From: Podospora pseudocomata
Lineage: Eukaryota > Ascomycota > Sordariomycetes > Sordariales > Podosporaceae
DNA length: 64,000 nt
NCBI RefSeq assembly: GCF_035222375.1
Contig: NC_085889.1
Coordinates: 3,224,001-3,288,000 of the forward strand
Direction of reading: 5' to 3'
The translations under genes were made by a program, and so were the position numbers. The notes beneath the pieces were generated by a model. That model searched no databases and was not told the origin of the DNA. It saw only the letters and a list, made by a program, of their open reading frames with translations. Position 1 is the stretch's first letter. Each line of letters begins with the position of its first letter. Below are positions 36,901 to 47,429 of the stretch, piece after piece.

Positions 36901-38220
36901 CGAACATGGCGTGTGCACACGGGGAACTGGCCCAGGTCTCCCGGGGGCTTGGTCACACGCCGGCCCGATGTCCTCTTTTGGTGGCCCTCTCACGTCTCTG
37001 CTGCCTCTGTCGCCTCTGGAGCAAATTCCGAACCCCCCCTGACAGACACTACAGCATACAGCACGGCACTAGACACCTCTTGGGCTCCATTTCCCGCTCG
37101 AGGTCCTTGCTTCTGTTCAGATTCGCTGATCCGATTCTCTCTCTTGTTCACGAGCACCGAGCACCAGGCGGCCCCTGCGTGTCATATTTTAGGTGGGTGA
37201 ATGGTTGATGGAGGGGGAGGGGTGTGCACAAGAACGAACCCACTGCCCTGGCTCGCCCCCGCTGACGGATTGCTTGGGCTGAGCCGGGACAGGGGTTGCA
37301 GAGAGGCGCAACGAGAAAATTGAACAAAATGGGCTCAGGGACCCAGGTCATCAAATTCGCTGATCTGCTCTGCTTGCCGTCCGTCTCTCGCCCGGCAAGT
37401 CTTAAATACCACGGGGCGGAGCCAATTCCGTCATGAGTGTGTCTCTCGTCTGCTATCAAGAAGAACTGGCCAACTTTCATCCCGAGCCGTGCCGGTGCTG
37501 TCGTTGTTGCTGCTGTCGGCCATGGCGATGAACCACGACCATGACCAGCATCGCATCAACCCTCCTCACCACCTGTGCTCCGAATCAACACGTCCCGGCC
37601 CCGTACCAGTCCAGCAACACATCCAACTCCTCCAGCATCACCGCCACCACCACTGCAGCTGGAACCAACCCAACACGCACACGCTTCCATAAAAGACTTT
37701 AATCCGAGAAAAGCTGCCACACCACACCTGAGACAACCGAATTGCTTTTTTCCTTCTCTGCTCCCACTCACTGGCTTTGGGGTGTCTGGGGAAGCCCTCC
37801 ACGTCATCCGCCGGGCCCCCTTCCCCCACCCTCCCTTGGGTTGCTCCTCAGGATCTGGATCAGGAACTTGAGACTCCTCGCATCTTCTTCATCGAAGCCG
37901 GTGAAAGAGCAATTAAAGCCGCCCACCTGGCAGCAATCACCTGCCTAGATAGCATAGAGCCTCTTTGTACACCGACTCCCGATACCGTCAGCCGGCCTCT
38001 CTGTCTGCAGTATCCGCGAGTATAAGATCCAGGCCACTTGGCACCTTTGCACACTCACCCCCTCCCGCAACAACAACCACCAGCCTACCATTTCATGATC
38101 CCCTACTCTGGTCATATCGAGGAAAAGACCTCGCTCCGTTGGCGACAACACTTTCGATACACCAGCACCCCTTACGCGGCTTCTCGGTCCGATATCTCAC
38201 CCAACAACACCGACGCAGCC
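33925..38220. other. Long gene-poor region with GC-rich, promoter-like stretches
   Basis: No supported coding gene is seen in 4.3 kb. Frames of up to 243 codons at 34940-35668 are GC-driven, low quality and without family resemblance. A GAGC microsatellite lies at 35067-35082 and CCGCTG repeats near 36520-36545. C/T-rich tracts at 36270-36330 and a GATCAG|GTACGT site at 36396-36408 could be a leader exon of the acetyltransferase transcript, which would imply a very long intron-bearing 5' UTR. An in-frame ATG at 38095 could extend that gene upstream. Confidence 0.4.
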
Positions 38221-39707
38221 ATGAGTGACCAACCCTTCCCGACTGCCGCCTTCAAGCAGCAGTACCACGGCATTGAGGTCTCCTTCCCTGCAGGACAAGG
38301 CGACTTCCGCAGCGTGCGCAACTCGTGTGCAGCAGCATGCCGTGCATTCAACAGCACACCAGAGGATGCCGACGTAAAAATCCGCGGCGAGAAGTGGCTC
38401 GAGTACGTTTTATGTTTCTTGTTCTCCGATCGGTCCCGGCCGAGTACCTCGGAGTTTGTCTTATGTGCCCTGTGTTTCGACGGCTAACAAACGTTTTTTT
38501 TTTGTTTTGTTGTAGCATTGTCAAGCCCAACCGTCCTAAGAAGGCGGATGGTACTTCGGCAGAGGAGGGCACCATGGTCACCCACGACCAGGCCATCACC
38601 AACCCTACCCTCAAGGCCACCATCCCATTTGTCAAGCCTCCTCTCTGGGTTGATTACGGTACTCGTCTCAAGGTGGCGAGCACCACCTTCATCAACCGCA
38701 ACTGCGTGATCCTCGACACGCCCGTGGCTGACTTGATCATTGGGGAACGCTGCAACATTGGCACCAATTGCACCATTGTCTGCGTTGGTCGTAAGTTTTC
38801 TCTCCCCCCTTCTCTCCCCCTCCCCGGTCTCGTTTCTTTTCTTTCTCTCTGTGTGGTGTGTTCAGCTCAGCCTGCTTTCCCCCCCCGCCTCCCTTCTCAT
38901 GTCTCAGAATCATCCGGTCCGGGCAAACGGGAGCTGTTCCCGAGGATCAAGGTTGCGGGACCTTTTGTCTCGCACTGCTGCAGATGCATCCCAATGGGGA
39001 AGTCGATGACCAACAAGACATGACACTAACACACAACAACAGACCCAGTCAGCCTGGAAGGGCGAAGGACGACCAAGCTGAGCACCGGTGCTCCCGTCAC
39101 GATTGGCAACGATGTTTGGATCGGCGCCAACGTCACCATCCTGTGAGTTCTTTTTTTTCTTCTTTTTTTTTTGGGTTCTTTTCATGATACACCTCTCAGA
39201 TATGATTGGTCAGATAAATTCCCCCGGTTACCTGATGCTTTTTGCTGACCATGCAGACCGGGTGTCTCGATTGGAAACGGCGCAGTCATTGGCGCCGGCA
39301 CGGTAGTAAACTGCAACATCCCACCCATGACCCTCGCCGTCGGGTCACCTGTCCGGCTGGTCAAGGCGCTGGCCCTCAACGAGGACAAGCCAGCCGTTTT
39401 GATCAAGACACTCGACGAGTCAAAGGAGCTGACCAACTCGTTACCCATGGAGCACTGGGACGGGACCGACGCTGCCTTTCGCGCCGCCCAGGCCGCGCAG
39501 CTCGCGCAAAAGAGCGACCGGCGGGGGGGCAGCGAGCACCAGCGCGTGGAGGAGCAGCAGCGGGAGCGGCTCAGAAAGTCGGAGATTGTCGTCATTGCGG
39601 CTGTCACGACGGTGGTGCTCGCGCTGCTGATGCTGTTTAGCTTGTTCTTCTTTGCGGGGCTGTATCTGGGCGAGAGCAGGGGCTGTTTGAGGAGCTCCGA
39701 TCTTTGA
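38221..39707 (+). CDS. Hexapeptide-repeat O-acetyltransferase (maltose/galactoside/nodulation type) with C-terminal membrane anchor
   Basis: Predicted 335-residue acyl-CoA-dependent O-acetyltransferase. Exons: 38221-38402, 38516-38790, 39043-39142 and 39257-39707. The N-terminus holds a short maltose-acetyltransferase-like helical domain. The left-handed beta-helix follows, with NCVILDTPVADLIIGERCNIG, TNCTIVCVGHPVSLEGRR (catalytic His created at the exon 2/3 junction), IGNDVWIGANVTILPGVSIG and GAGTVVNCNIPPMTLAVG. A charged Gln/Arg-rich linker then leads to a hydrophobic helix (IVVIAAVTTVVLALLMLFSL), suggesting a tail anchor. The acceptor could be a sugar or another alcohol. The start at 38221 precedes the conserved region in a good context; an in-frame ATG at 38095 is the alternative. 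It is convergent with the phosphoketolase gene. Confidence 0.85.
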
Positions 39708-39944
39708 TGACACACCTCACCTAACCCAGCAAACAGACCTTACACGCTACACCAAACAACAACCCACCACACGGCCGGCTCTTGTCGTGGGCAACAACGA
39801 CAACAACAACAACAGAAACAACAAGAAATTTTACACATCGGAAGGGAATAAAGCCGATACTTAATAGAGGAGGATTCACACCAGCAACGCTGACTCGACA
39901 AAAGGGACCCACAGAACAAACGAGCGATACCAAACACGCATTGT

Positions 39945-39981
<37 letters not shown>

Positions 39982-40617
39982 GGAAGCAAGCAACAACCAT
40001 ATTTCTTTCTTTTCCTTTTCTTTTCACGGGATACCCTCACTTATTTCTCAGGGCAAAGGGTAGCGGGAGGGGGCAAATCAACAGAGGTTTTTTTTCCAGG
40101 ACTCGGTTGGGAAACGGGGGGTTTGGGGGAGGGGCGAATGGAAACGGGCAAACAAACATGGGTCGAAAAACAAACAGGGGATTTCATTTCTGGTCGGGGG
40201 GTGGGGGAAAGGGAAAGGGGACGGGGAAGGGGATTAAAAAGGCGTGTGTGTGTGTGTGTGTGGGTGTTGTGTCGTTGAGGCCTTTTCACAAAACCCCCCA
40301 ACTTTTGCTTTTTATAGTAGGTACCTGGTACGGGCATGACACAAGGTCTTTAAGGTAGCGTTGATATTTTTTTTTCGGTCTCTGATTTTGCCGCGTCTTA
40401 GCGTTTTTGGTTTTTGCTGAATATATATACCCCCGGCTTGTTCTGAGCAACACTCTGTCTACACCACACACATGGCACCATGCAATATGTGAATCACAAT
40501 TCAGCTCGTTGGGGGATGGATGTACAAAAATTTCCAGGTTGGCGGCAAGCCACAACCTCTACTCTATTCATCAAAAAACAAAACACCAACATAACTTTAT
40601 CCACCAAGGAAGCCCTC
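39708..40617. other. Convergent 3' intergenic region with microsatellites
   Basis: This region lies between the 3' ends of the acetyltransferase (+) and phosphoketolase (-) genes. It contains CAA-rich tracts at 39795-39825, the AAC array listed separately, a (GT)n run at about 40244-40262 and a run of G-rich sequence (40110-40230). No gene is seen. Confidence 0.55.
39945..39981 (+). repeat. (AAC)12 microsatellite
   Basis: Twelve uninterrupted AAC units lie downstream of the acetyltransferase stop codon, probably in its 3' UTR or just beyond. A shorter CAA/GAC tract lies 130 bp upstream. Expected to be length-polymorphic between strains. Confidence 0.9.
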
Positions 40618-43038
40618 CTACTCAAACTTGGCAACCTCATACATATCATCCGGATCCTTCCCCTCCCCCTCAACAAACCCCCTCACCTCCCCAACCCTCT
40701 TCTCAATCTCCCCCAACACCTCCTCCCTGTTATCCCCCTCCCTCACCCCCTCCACCACCGCCCACCTAGCAACATCAAACCTACTGACCCCATTCAACAA
40801 CATCATATCAAACGGCGTCGTCGTCGTCCCCTCCTCCCTATACCCCTCAACCCTCATCCTCCCCACCCCCTCTCGTCCAAACAACAACCCCTGCAGCTCA
40901 GTCGGATACCCATGATAATTAAACAACACCGGCCTCTCCCGCGTAAACAACTCCAAAAACCTCTCCTTGCTCAAGGCATGAGGGTGCCTGCTCACGGGAG
41001 CAAGAATCATAAGGTCAGTAACATTCACCACTCTGACCTTCAGCGCCGGACAAATCTCCCGGAGCAGTTCCGCCGCCTTGACAACCTCAAACGTGACCTC
41101 CACCCCGATGCCCACCAAGACAACATCCGGCTCCTCGTTCGGCTCGAGAGGGGTCGAGGCAAACTGCCAGATGCTCGCGCCTCGCCTGCAGTGTTCGGCC
41201 GCTTCTTCTGCAGAAAGGTACACAGCAGTAGGCTGCTTGGACCCGATGATGAGATTCGTATAATTCCTTGACCCGAGGCAGTGGTGAACAGTCGACAAAA
41301 AACAATTGGCGTCGGGAGGAAGATAAACCCTCGCAGCCTCAGCCTTGAGGTTAAGAACCGCACCAATGAAGCTAGGGTTCTGATGAGAAAACCCATTGTG
41401 CTCCTGCCGAGCCCAAGTGCTGGTTTCAATGTAGTTGATCGACGCCAAATCCCCCCTCCAGGGAACTTCCCGGGCGATCTTGACAAACTTGGAGTACTGC
41501 ACCATCATGGTGTGGACAATACCCAAAAAAGACTCATAACTAGGAAAGATGGCAGTCCTCCCAGTCAGAGTATACCCCTGCATGAAAGCCTGGCAGTCAT
41601 GCTCCGACAGCACCTCGATCACCCTCCCCCCGTTCCCCCTCGAATACTCATCCCACTGAAAGTTCCTCTGCGTGTGATCCAGTATCGCATCCAGCTTGTT
41701 GCTCTCCAGCTCATCCGGCGAAAACAACCTTATGCTCTTCGGATTCTCCCGAAACACCCTGTCCAAAAACTTGCCCGTAACCTTCATGCAGCTCTGATCA
41801 GTCCCCTTCTCCACCGTAAACTCCCTCCAATCAACCCTCTTCAACCCCTCATAGGCATCATACGTCAGCCTATTCTGCCCCAACCTCCTCTCCCTCTCCC
41901 GCGGTAAAATCCTCGTCACCTCCTCCGTCGGCCTTCCGTCCTTAACCAGCTCCCCAATCCGATAACTCTCAAGCCACTTCCCCAACTCCCCCAGCTGTCC
42001 ATCCTCCTCCCCCGCCTTGGGAAGCGGCACCTGATGCGAGTGAAAACTCCCCTCAATAATCTTCCCATCCACCTCCTTCGGCCCCGTCCAACCCTTCGGC
42101 GTCCTCAGCACAATCATCGGCCACCTCGGCTTAATCACTGCCCTCCCCTCCCTCGCCGCCTTCTGTATCTTCCTGATCTCCCCCAAAGCCCAGTCCAACC
42201 CCCCCTGCAACTCCTCATCCACCCGTTCCAAATCCTCCACCACCAAAACCTGATACCCATACCCACTAAACAAAGCCACAATCTCCTTGTCATCCATACA
42301 CCCAAAAATAGTCCTCTCGCTAATCTTGAACCCGTTGACATGCAGTATCGGGATCACCGCCCCCGACTCCTTCGGGTCCAAGAATTTGATCGCATGCCAG
42401 GCCGTAGCCGTCGGTCCCGTCTCCGCTTCTCCATCACCAACCACTACCGTGACGACCAAATCAGGCTTGTCCATGACAGCACCAAACGCCGCCCCCAGCG
42501 CATACCCCAACTCCCCCCCCTCATGAATAGCACCCGGAGTCTCGGCATTGATATGACTGGGAAACCCCCCCGGCACAGAAAATCTCGTCACCAGGTTATG
42601 AAACCCGCTTTCCGTGAGATCATACTCCCCGGGGTAAAACCTCTCCAGCGACCCCTCAAGCCATAAAGCAGCCAGCGCAGCGGGAGCGCCGTGACCGGGA
42701 CCGATGACGAAAATCATTTCTAGGTCGGGGTTGTTTCGCAAAAGAAGGTTGAGGTGGGAATACACAAGGACGAGGCCAGGGCAGGTGCCCCAGTGCCCGA
42801 GGAGACGGGGCTTGATGTCGTTGTGGGAGAGGGGGTTTTGCAGCAGAGTGTTGGAGCGGAGGAAGATCATGGATGCGGCGAGGTAGTTTGCTGCTCGCTG
42901 GAAGGCTTTGAGGGAGGCGAGGTCGGTGGGGGGGAGGGGTTTGGGAGGGAGGGTGACAGATAGGTCGTGGAGGATGCTGTCTGGGAGGGAGGAGGGGAGG
43001 GCGGGGGGGTTGGGGATGGGGATTTCGGATCGGGGCAT
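40618..43038 (-). CDS. Phosphoketolase (xylulose-5-phosphate/fructose-6-phosphate)
   Basis: Single uninterrupted frame of 806 residues, the normal length for XFP. The enzyme is thiamine-diphosphate dependent and splits xylulose-5-P or fructose-6-P with phosphate into acetyl-phosphate plus a sugar phosphate, in the cytosol. Motifs: GHWGTCPGLVLVYSHLN near the N-terminus, GPGHGAPAALAALWLEGS, the SVPGGFPSHINAETPG block, HEGGELGYALGAAFG, and VGDGEAETGPTATAWH, the ThDP/Mg motif. The central DECQAFMQ-like stretch reads EHDCQAFMQGYTLTGR, and ARQEHNGFSHQNPSF is the usual active-site segment. The absence of introns contrasts with most neighbours; fungal XFP genes are thought to have a bacterial origin. 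Tandem to, and downstream of, the Zn2Cys6 gene on the same strand. A downstream acetate kinase was not seen in this window. Confidence 0.96.
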   Translation of the reverse strand: MPRSEIPIPNPPALPSSLPDSILHDLSVTLPPKPLPPTDLASLKAFQRAANYLAASMIFLRSNTLLQNPLSHNDIKPRLLGHWGTCPGLVLVYSHLNLLLRNNPDLEMIFVIGPGHGAPAALAALWLEGSLERFYPGEYDLTESGFHNLVTRFSVPGGFPSHINAETPGAIHEGGELGYALGAAFGAVMDKPDLVVTVVVGDGEAETGPTATAWHAIKFLDPKESGAVIPILHVNGFKISERTIFGCMDDKEIVALFSGYGYQVLVVEDLERVDEELQGGLDWALGEIRKIQKAAREGRAVIKPRWPMIVLRTPKGWTGPKEVDGKIIEGSFHSHQVPLPKAGEEDGQLGELGKWLESYRIGELVKDGRPTEEVTRILPRERERRLGQNRLTYDAYEGLKRVDWREFTVEKGTDQSCMKVTGKFLDRVFRENPKSIRLFSPDELESNKLDAILDHTQRNFQWDEYSRGNGGRVIEVLSEHDCQAFMQGYTLTGRTAIFPSYESFLGIVHTMMVQYSKFVKIAREVPWRGDLASINYIETSTWARQEHNGFSHQNPSFIGAVLNLKAEAARVYLPPDANCFLSTVHHCLGSRNYTNLIIGSKQPTAVYLSAEEAAEHCRRGASIWQFASTPLEPNEEPDVVLVGIGVEVTFEVVKAAELLREICPALKVRVVNVTDLMILAPVSRHPHALSKERFLELFTRERPVLFNYHGYPTELQGLLFGREGVGRMRVEGYREEGTTTTPFDMMLLNGVSRFDVARWAVVEGVREGDNREEVLGEIEKRVGEVRGFVEGEGKDPDDMYEVAKFE

Positions 43039-43528
43039 TTTGGTGGTGTTTTTTTCGGGTTGTCGTGATGTTTGTTGAAGGTTGTGTTTGTTGATACCTA
43101 GTGAGACCGTTCCGTAGTTGTGGTCGTGTGAGTGCTAGTTCAACGGTAGGGCGGTGTCAAAGTGTCGCGGGCCGCGCCGTTAAACTCAATTGTATAGCGA
43201 ACGGTCGTTGTCTGTGCGAGATGCATGCAATGGTTTGAGAGAGCGTTCGTTCATCGCAACTTTTTGCAGTTTCAGCTTCGGATGGCAGGTTGATAACCCG
43301 CAGGAGCTCTGTCGTATCGATGACGTAGGGCAGTCCCACCAATCAACCCCCCTCCTGCACAACAACCAAGCTGCCGGATCGGCCCACTTTTCCCATTGGC
43401 TGTCATGACCCGGGAATGCCCTCACACAACGGAAGTCACGGAATCAAAAAAACGCTCATAGTGGCATCATATCCAAATCTATTACCCTCATGTATCCATA
43501 GGTTTTTGTAGTGTGAGGTAAGTAAAAC
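43039..43528. other. Intergenic upstream of phosphoketolase
   Basis: Promoter region of the phosphoketolase and 3' region of the Zn2Cys6 gene. A GC-rich inverted-repeat-like stretch (GTCGCGGGCCGCGCC, 43162-43176) is noted; no gene or tRNA fits. Confidence 0.45.
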
Positions 43529-45154
43529 CTATCGCCCCAAACCAAGCCCAACAACCCTCATAGGCCACTCGATCCACTCCCTGTGCTCCTCATCCAAGAT
43601 CTCATGCGCCCTCTCCACCAAGTGGTCCCCCCATCCCTGAAGCCACCACGTCCTCTCATGATGTTTCCACAGTATGCAAAAATGCGCAAAGATGGCCACC
43701 GCTTCCGGTGTGGGTATCTTGAGCAGCGGCACAAGCGAGTCTGACACCTCCCACAACCACAGCATAGCATCCAACACATCCTTTTCCTCCTCCGCCCCTT
43801 CTCCATTCTGTTCTCGCGTGATGATCACCAACGATAACTCCAGCTCATCAAGAGCGTGTATATACGTAGCCAGCCGCTCTTGGGCACCCTCCTGGCCTTC
43901 TTGTTTCTGCATGCTACCCAGGATATTTTGTCTCAGAGCAGACAGCGGCCCCCACGCCTCCCCCATCTGGCTCTCTTGCATCTTTGCTCTGTGCGTCCTC
44001 CACCTCTGCCCTCCATACGCGAGAAACGGCGCTAGCATTGTCTCGTGGCCTCTCGGCCCGAGGACACTGCTCAGTGATTTGGCGCCCGTAACAAGAAACG
44101 TCCACTCTGGAAAAGACGATGTTTCGTTGATGAAAAAGGACCCCCCCTCTGAGTGAGGCCTCCTCGGACTTGCCAATGCTGTCGACCATGTCAGCACAAA
44201 GAGTCTTCCAACACTACCTGAACTGCAAGACCTACCAAAATATATCGTCAACATGCTAAACAAAAACAACCTCGCAGCCGCATCCTTGTCCACCCGCAGC
44301 AGATGATGCTGCCCGTCATCACTCAAATACTTCATCGCCTCCCTGCTCGCCTTCTGATGCAGCACCATCCCCTGCGCGGTATAAAAATCCCTCCTCTCCG
44401 AGCTCTCCTGATGGTAAGCAAGATGCAACGAACTAATCGCCAGCACAGCCCTCATGATGAAATCACACTTTAGCGCCGCGTCCACCACATCCACCCGCCA
44501 AAACTCCCGCACGCCAGCGTCAGACGCCAGGGTGAGATATGTCCTCGAGGTAAAGTTGTGCAGTAGCTCCAGCTCCAACAGCGGCAAAACATCCGACTCG
44601 ACCGACTGAGAGTGAGGATACGGACCCGAAGGCGACGACGGCGAGCGGGACGCTCTCGTGGCAGTTTTGGCAGCATGCCTCGCACCACTGGTTCTGTTAG
44701 GAATCCCAAGCGTGATTGGAGTGGCGGTCCCCGGCGGAGCGGTAAGAAAAGGGCACTCGACCCCGTGCGAGATGCAGTTGAGACATGACGGGTGGCGTTC
44801 GTCACACTGGGGGAACCCGACAGTCTGGTTAGATCAGATCTAGATTTGAAACGATCGGAAGAGTAGGGGGAGAGCGCAGACCTTGATCTTGCGTGCCTTG
44901 CAGATGGCACAACCGGTGCGGCTCTTTTTGTGCGTCCTTCGGCCCGTGTACGTCAAGCCCACCGGTGGCTGCTGCTGTCGATGGGTCACGATGGTGGGGA
45001 CGGGAGCCGGTGGTTGTGGTGGCACGTTCTGGCCACCATGTGGTGTCGGAACGTTGGATCCGAAGGGTGTGGGGGTCCCGGCTGGGGAGGAGGGACTGGG
45101 TGTCAACAAGCTGCTGCTGCTGCTGCTCGGGTTCGGGTTGGAGGAGTTGGACAT
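43529..45154 (-). CDS. Zn2Cys6 fungal transcription factor
   Basis: Predicted 497-residue regulator in three exons: 45154-44882, 44806-44236 and 44178-43529. The first intron (75 nt) splits the zinc cluster after KARKIK; the join gives CAICKARKIKC followed by DERHPSCLNCISHGVEC. That is six cysteines spaced C-x2-C-x6-C-x6-C-x2-C-x6-C, the binuclear cluster that binds DNA. The N-terminus is Ser/Pro/Gln-rich with a CTG-encoded Ser run. The C-terminal part (from LELELLHNFTSRTYLTLA) has the alpha-helical fungal-specific regulatory domain typical of the UPC2/ARCA-like group. The second intron (57 nt) is in frame and leaves the protein open if retained, but has a clear CTGAC branch site. It is divergent from the RTA1 exporter (46395), so regulation of that gene is possible. 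Confidence 0.9.
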
Positions 45155-46394
45155 GTGGGTGAGACTAGATGATTGGCTGGGGAACGTGTTGGAGTGAGAT
45201 CAGTGAGATTGAGCGGGCGATGACAGGTTGGCCACGTTTTGGTCGTGAAACCGTCTGATTTCTGATGTTCTGTTCCTCTCGAGGTATCTTACAAATCAAC
45301 AGATAGAAAAGACCAAACTCTGGATGAACACTCAGGAGGAACAGATGACAAGACAGATGGCGCGGCCTTTTGACTGGTCAATGGCTTCTTGATGAGGCTG
45401 TGGTCCAGCGACCCGGATAGCAACCCCCGAAGTTCAACTGGTCGGCGGGTCTGCATCGCGCTAAAACCACCCCCGCAGATGCCAAGCAACGTGCCAAACG
45501 ACTGTGGATCTGGGGCTGTCAAAAAATTCCAACGACGTCAGAGAAGAAGCTGTCATCATCAACTTTTGGGTGGTTTTGGGGGTGATCTTGAGTGCCTGAC
45601 TTCTCGTCATCGAAGACCCATCCAAGATCTTCTAGAACCTAATTCACGATCAGGACAGCAACCAGTCAAAGGCCTCATCATGACAAATCCGAGCCCGATA
45701 AAGAATCTTCCTTTGGTGGACCCTTTTTGGCTTGGCAGCCTTGGTCAATAGCTACACCAAAGGGTGTTGATAGTCGTGTTCGGCTCAATCTTGAATTTTC
45801 AACCAATCAAAACCCAAACAGCAAATATGAGAGCCAACACCTAGAGGCGAATCTACTCGCTTTCGCAAAGCCCACAAAATTCCACATTCCTTCCTATCGC
45901 AGCCGCATTGTTGAACAGAGCAAAGCCTCGACCCGGAGCTCAAACACCGCAAGGAGGAGAAAGAGATTACATCCGGCTGCGAGCACGTCAGCATGAAGCG
46001 CCACAGGAGCTCGGGCTTTTGACAAACCCGAACGAACTGATGGATCTTACATAGATGATCCGCTGTAGCTCATTGGAACTTGTGTTTTTGTAGACCAAGG
46101 CAATCCCATCCGCCTTCCCGTCCCTCGCCTTTTCTTTCCCTCAACCTACTTTCAACAACATCAGCGTTTTTACAATCTTTTGCTGACGTTGTTTTCCTCA
46201 CGTACACGTGGTTTTCCGATAGACTCACGGCAATTTGGAGGATAGACAGATACCACGACGCAGGTCTATACCCCTGAAAACTCGAGCTTCCGACTCCACC
46301 CCCAGATTCAATCCTGAGATCTCAACACTCAACAGCAACCATATCCAACGTCCCAACCCGGACACCACCCCGCCAGCAACAAACAGCAGCCAAA
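45155..46394. promoter_or_regulatory. Shared divergent promoter of Zn2Cys6 factor and RTA1 exporter
   Basis: A 1.24-kb region between two divergently transcribed genes. A C/T-rich leader-like stretch lies at 46100-46160 and a C/A-rich leader at 46270-46394 before the exporter start. Frames of up to 120 codons inside it look non-coding. No CGG-triplet pair could be assigned with confidence. Confidence 0.45.
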
Positions 46395-47429
46395 ATGACT
46401 GACACCGACCTCACCACCCTCCCCCCGAACTTCTACCCCACCTACGAAACCTGCCCCTCCATCTCTCCCCTCTGCCCCGTGAAGGCCACAACCCTAGGCT
46501 ACTCCCCCAACCTCCCCGTCAACGTCTTCCTCGCCGTCGGCTTCGGTCTTTTCGGGATCATCACCCTCCTCACCGGCCTCTGGAAAAAAACATGGGGCTT
46601 CTCCACCACCGTAGCAGCAGGTTGCATCCTCGAATGTGTAGGCTACATCGGTCGCGTCCTCCTCAGCGAAAACGCCTGGAACGCCGACGCGTTCAAGATG
46701 CAGATTGTGGCTATTGTTCTTGGCCCAACGCTGGTGTGCGTCGGGTTGTATCTCACGTTACGACACATCGTCATCAGCTTGAACCCGGAGATGTCGAGGA
46801 TCGCACCGAGACTGTACCCGATATTCTTTGTGCCCGCGGATGTGAGCTGCTTGGTGATTCAGGCCATTGGGGGGGGGGTTGCGGCCGCGGCGGGGAGGGA
46901 TAATTATGATATTTTGAAGCACGGGAATCGGATCATCATGGCGGGGATCGTGCTTCAGGTTTTGGTTCTGGGGGCGTTTGGTGGGCTGGCGGGGGATTAC
47001 CTAGTCCGGGTGAGGAAGGGTTTTAAGCAAAACCCTGGGATGGAAGGGAGCGCGCTGTGGAAGGATGGGAAGTTTAGGGGGTTCTTGTGGGCGATGGGGG
47101 GCGCGTATGCTGCGCTGTTGATTAGGTGTGTCTATCGGATTGCTGAGATGGCGGGTGGGTGGGGGAATCATATCATGCAGCATGAGTCGAGCTTTGTGGT
47201 GTTGGAGAGCTTTATGGTGTTGATTGCGTGCGGGTTGTTGGCTTGTGCCGCGCCTGGGCTTTTGTTCCCTGAGATGTCGCATGACCAGAGGGTGAAGAAT
47301 ATGGGCAAGGGGAGGCAGCAGGGGGGTGTGGATGTGGAGAGCGGTGCGGGAGAGAAGACTGCAGGTACTGGTGCCAGTGCCAGTCCTTCTGATACGGAGA
47401 GGCGGCCGGGGACTGGGGAGGGAATCTGA
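46395..47429 (+). CDS. RTA1-family lipid-translocating exporter-like membrane protein
   Basis: Single-exon, 344-residue protein with seven predicted membrane helices, the hallmark of the fungal RTA1/RTM1/RSB1 family (resistance to aminocholesterol or toxins, or sphingoid-base export). Recognised segments include GYSPNLPVNVFLAVGFGLFG, CILECVGYIGRVLLSENAW, QIVAIVLGPTLVCVGLYLTL, FFVPADVSCLVIQAIGGGV and ESFMVLIACGLLACAAPGLL. The N-terminus is short and extracellular-like with two Cys; the C-terminal 50 residues are hydrophilic, Gly/Ser/Thr-rich. The start ATG sits in an AAAATGAC context and begins before the first helix. It is divergent from the Zn2Cys6 factor at 45154. The substrate cannot be inferred. 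Codon use is C-ending before about 46690 and G-ending after. Confidence 0.93.
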   Translation: MTDTDLTTLPPNFYPTYETCPSISPLCPVKATTLGYSPNLPVNVFLAVGFGLFGIITLLTGLWKKTWGFSTTVAAGCILECVGYIGRVLLSENAWNADAFKMQIVAIVLGPTLVCVGLYLTLRHIVISLNPEMSRIAPRLYPIFFVPADVSCLVIQAIGGGVAAAAGRDNYDILKHGNRIIMAGIVLQVLVLGAFGGLAGDYLVRVRKGFKQNPGMEGSALWKDGKFRGFLWAMGGAYAALLIRCVYRIAEMAGGWGNHIMQHESSFVVLESFMVLIACGLLACAAPGLLFPEMSHDQRVKNMGKGRQQGGVDVESGAGEKTAGTGASASPSDTERRPGTGEGI

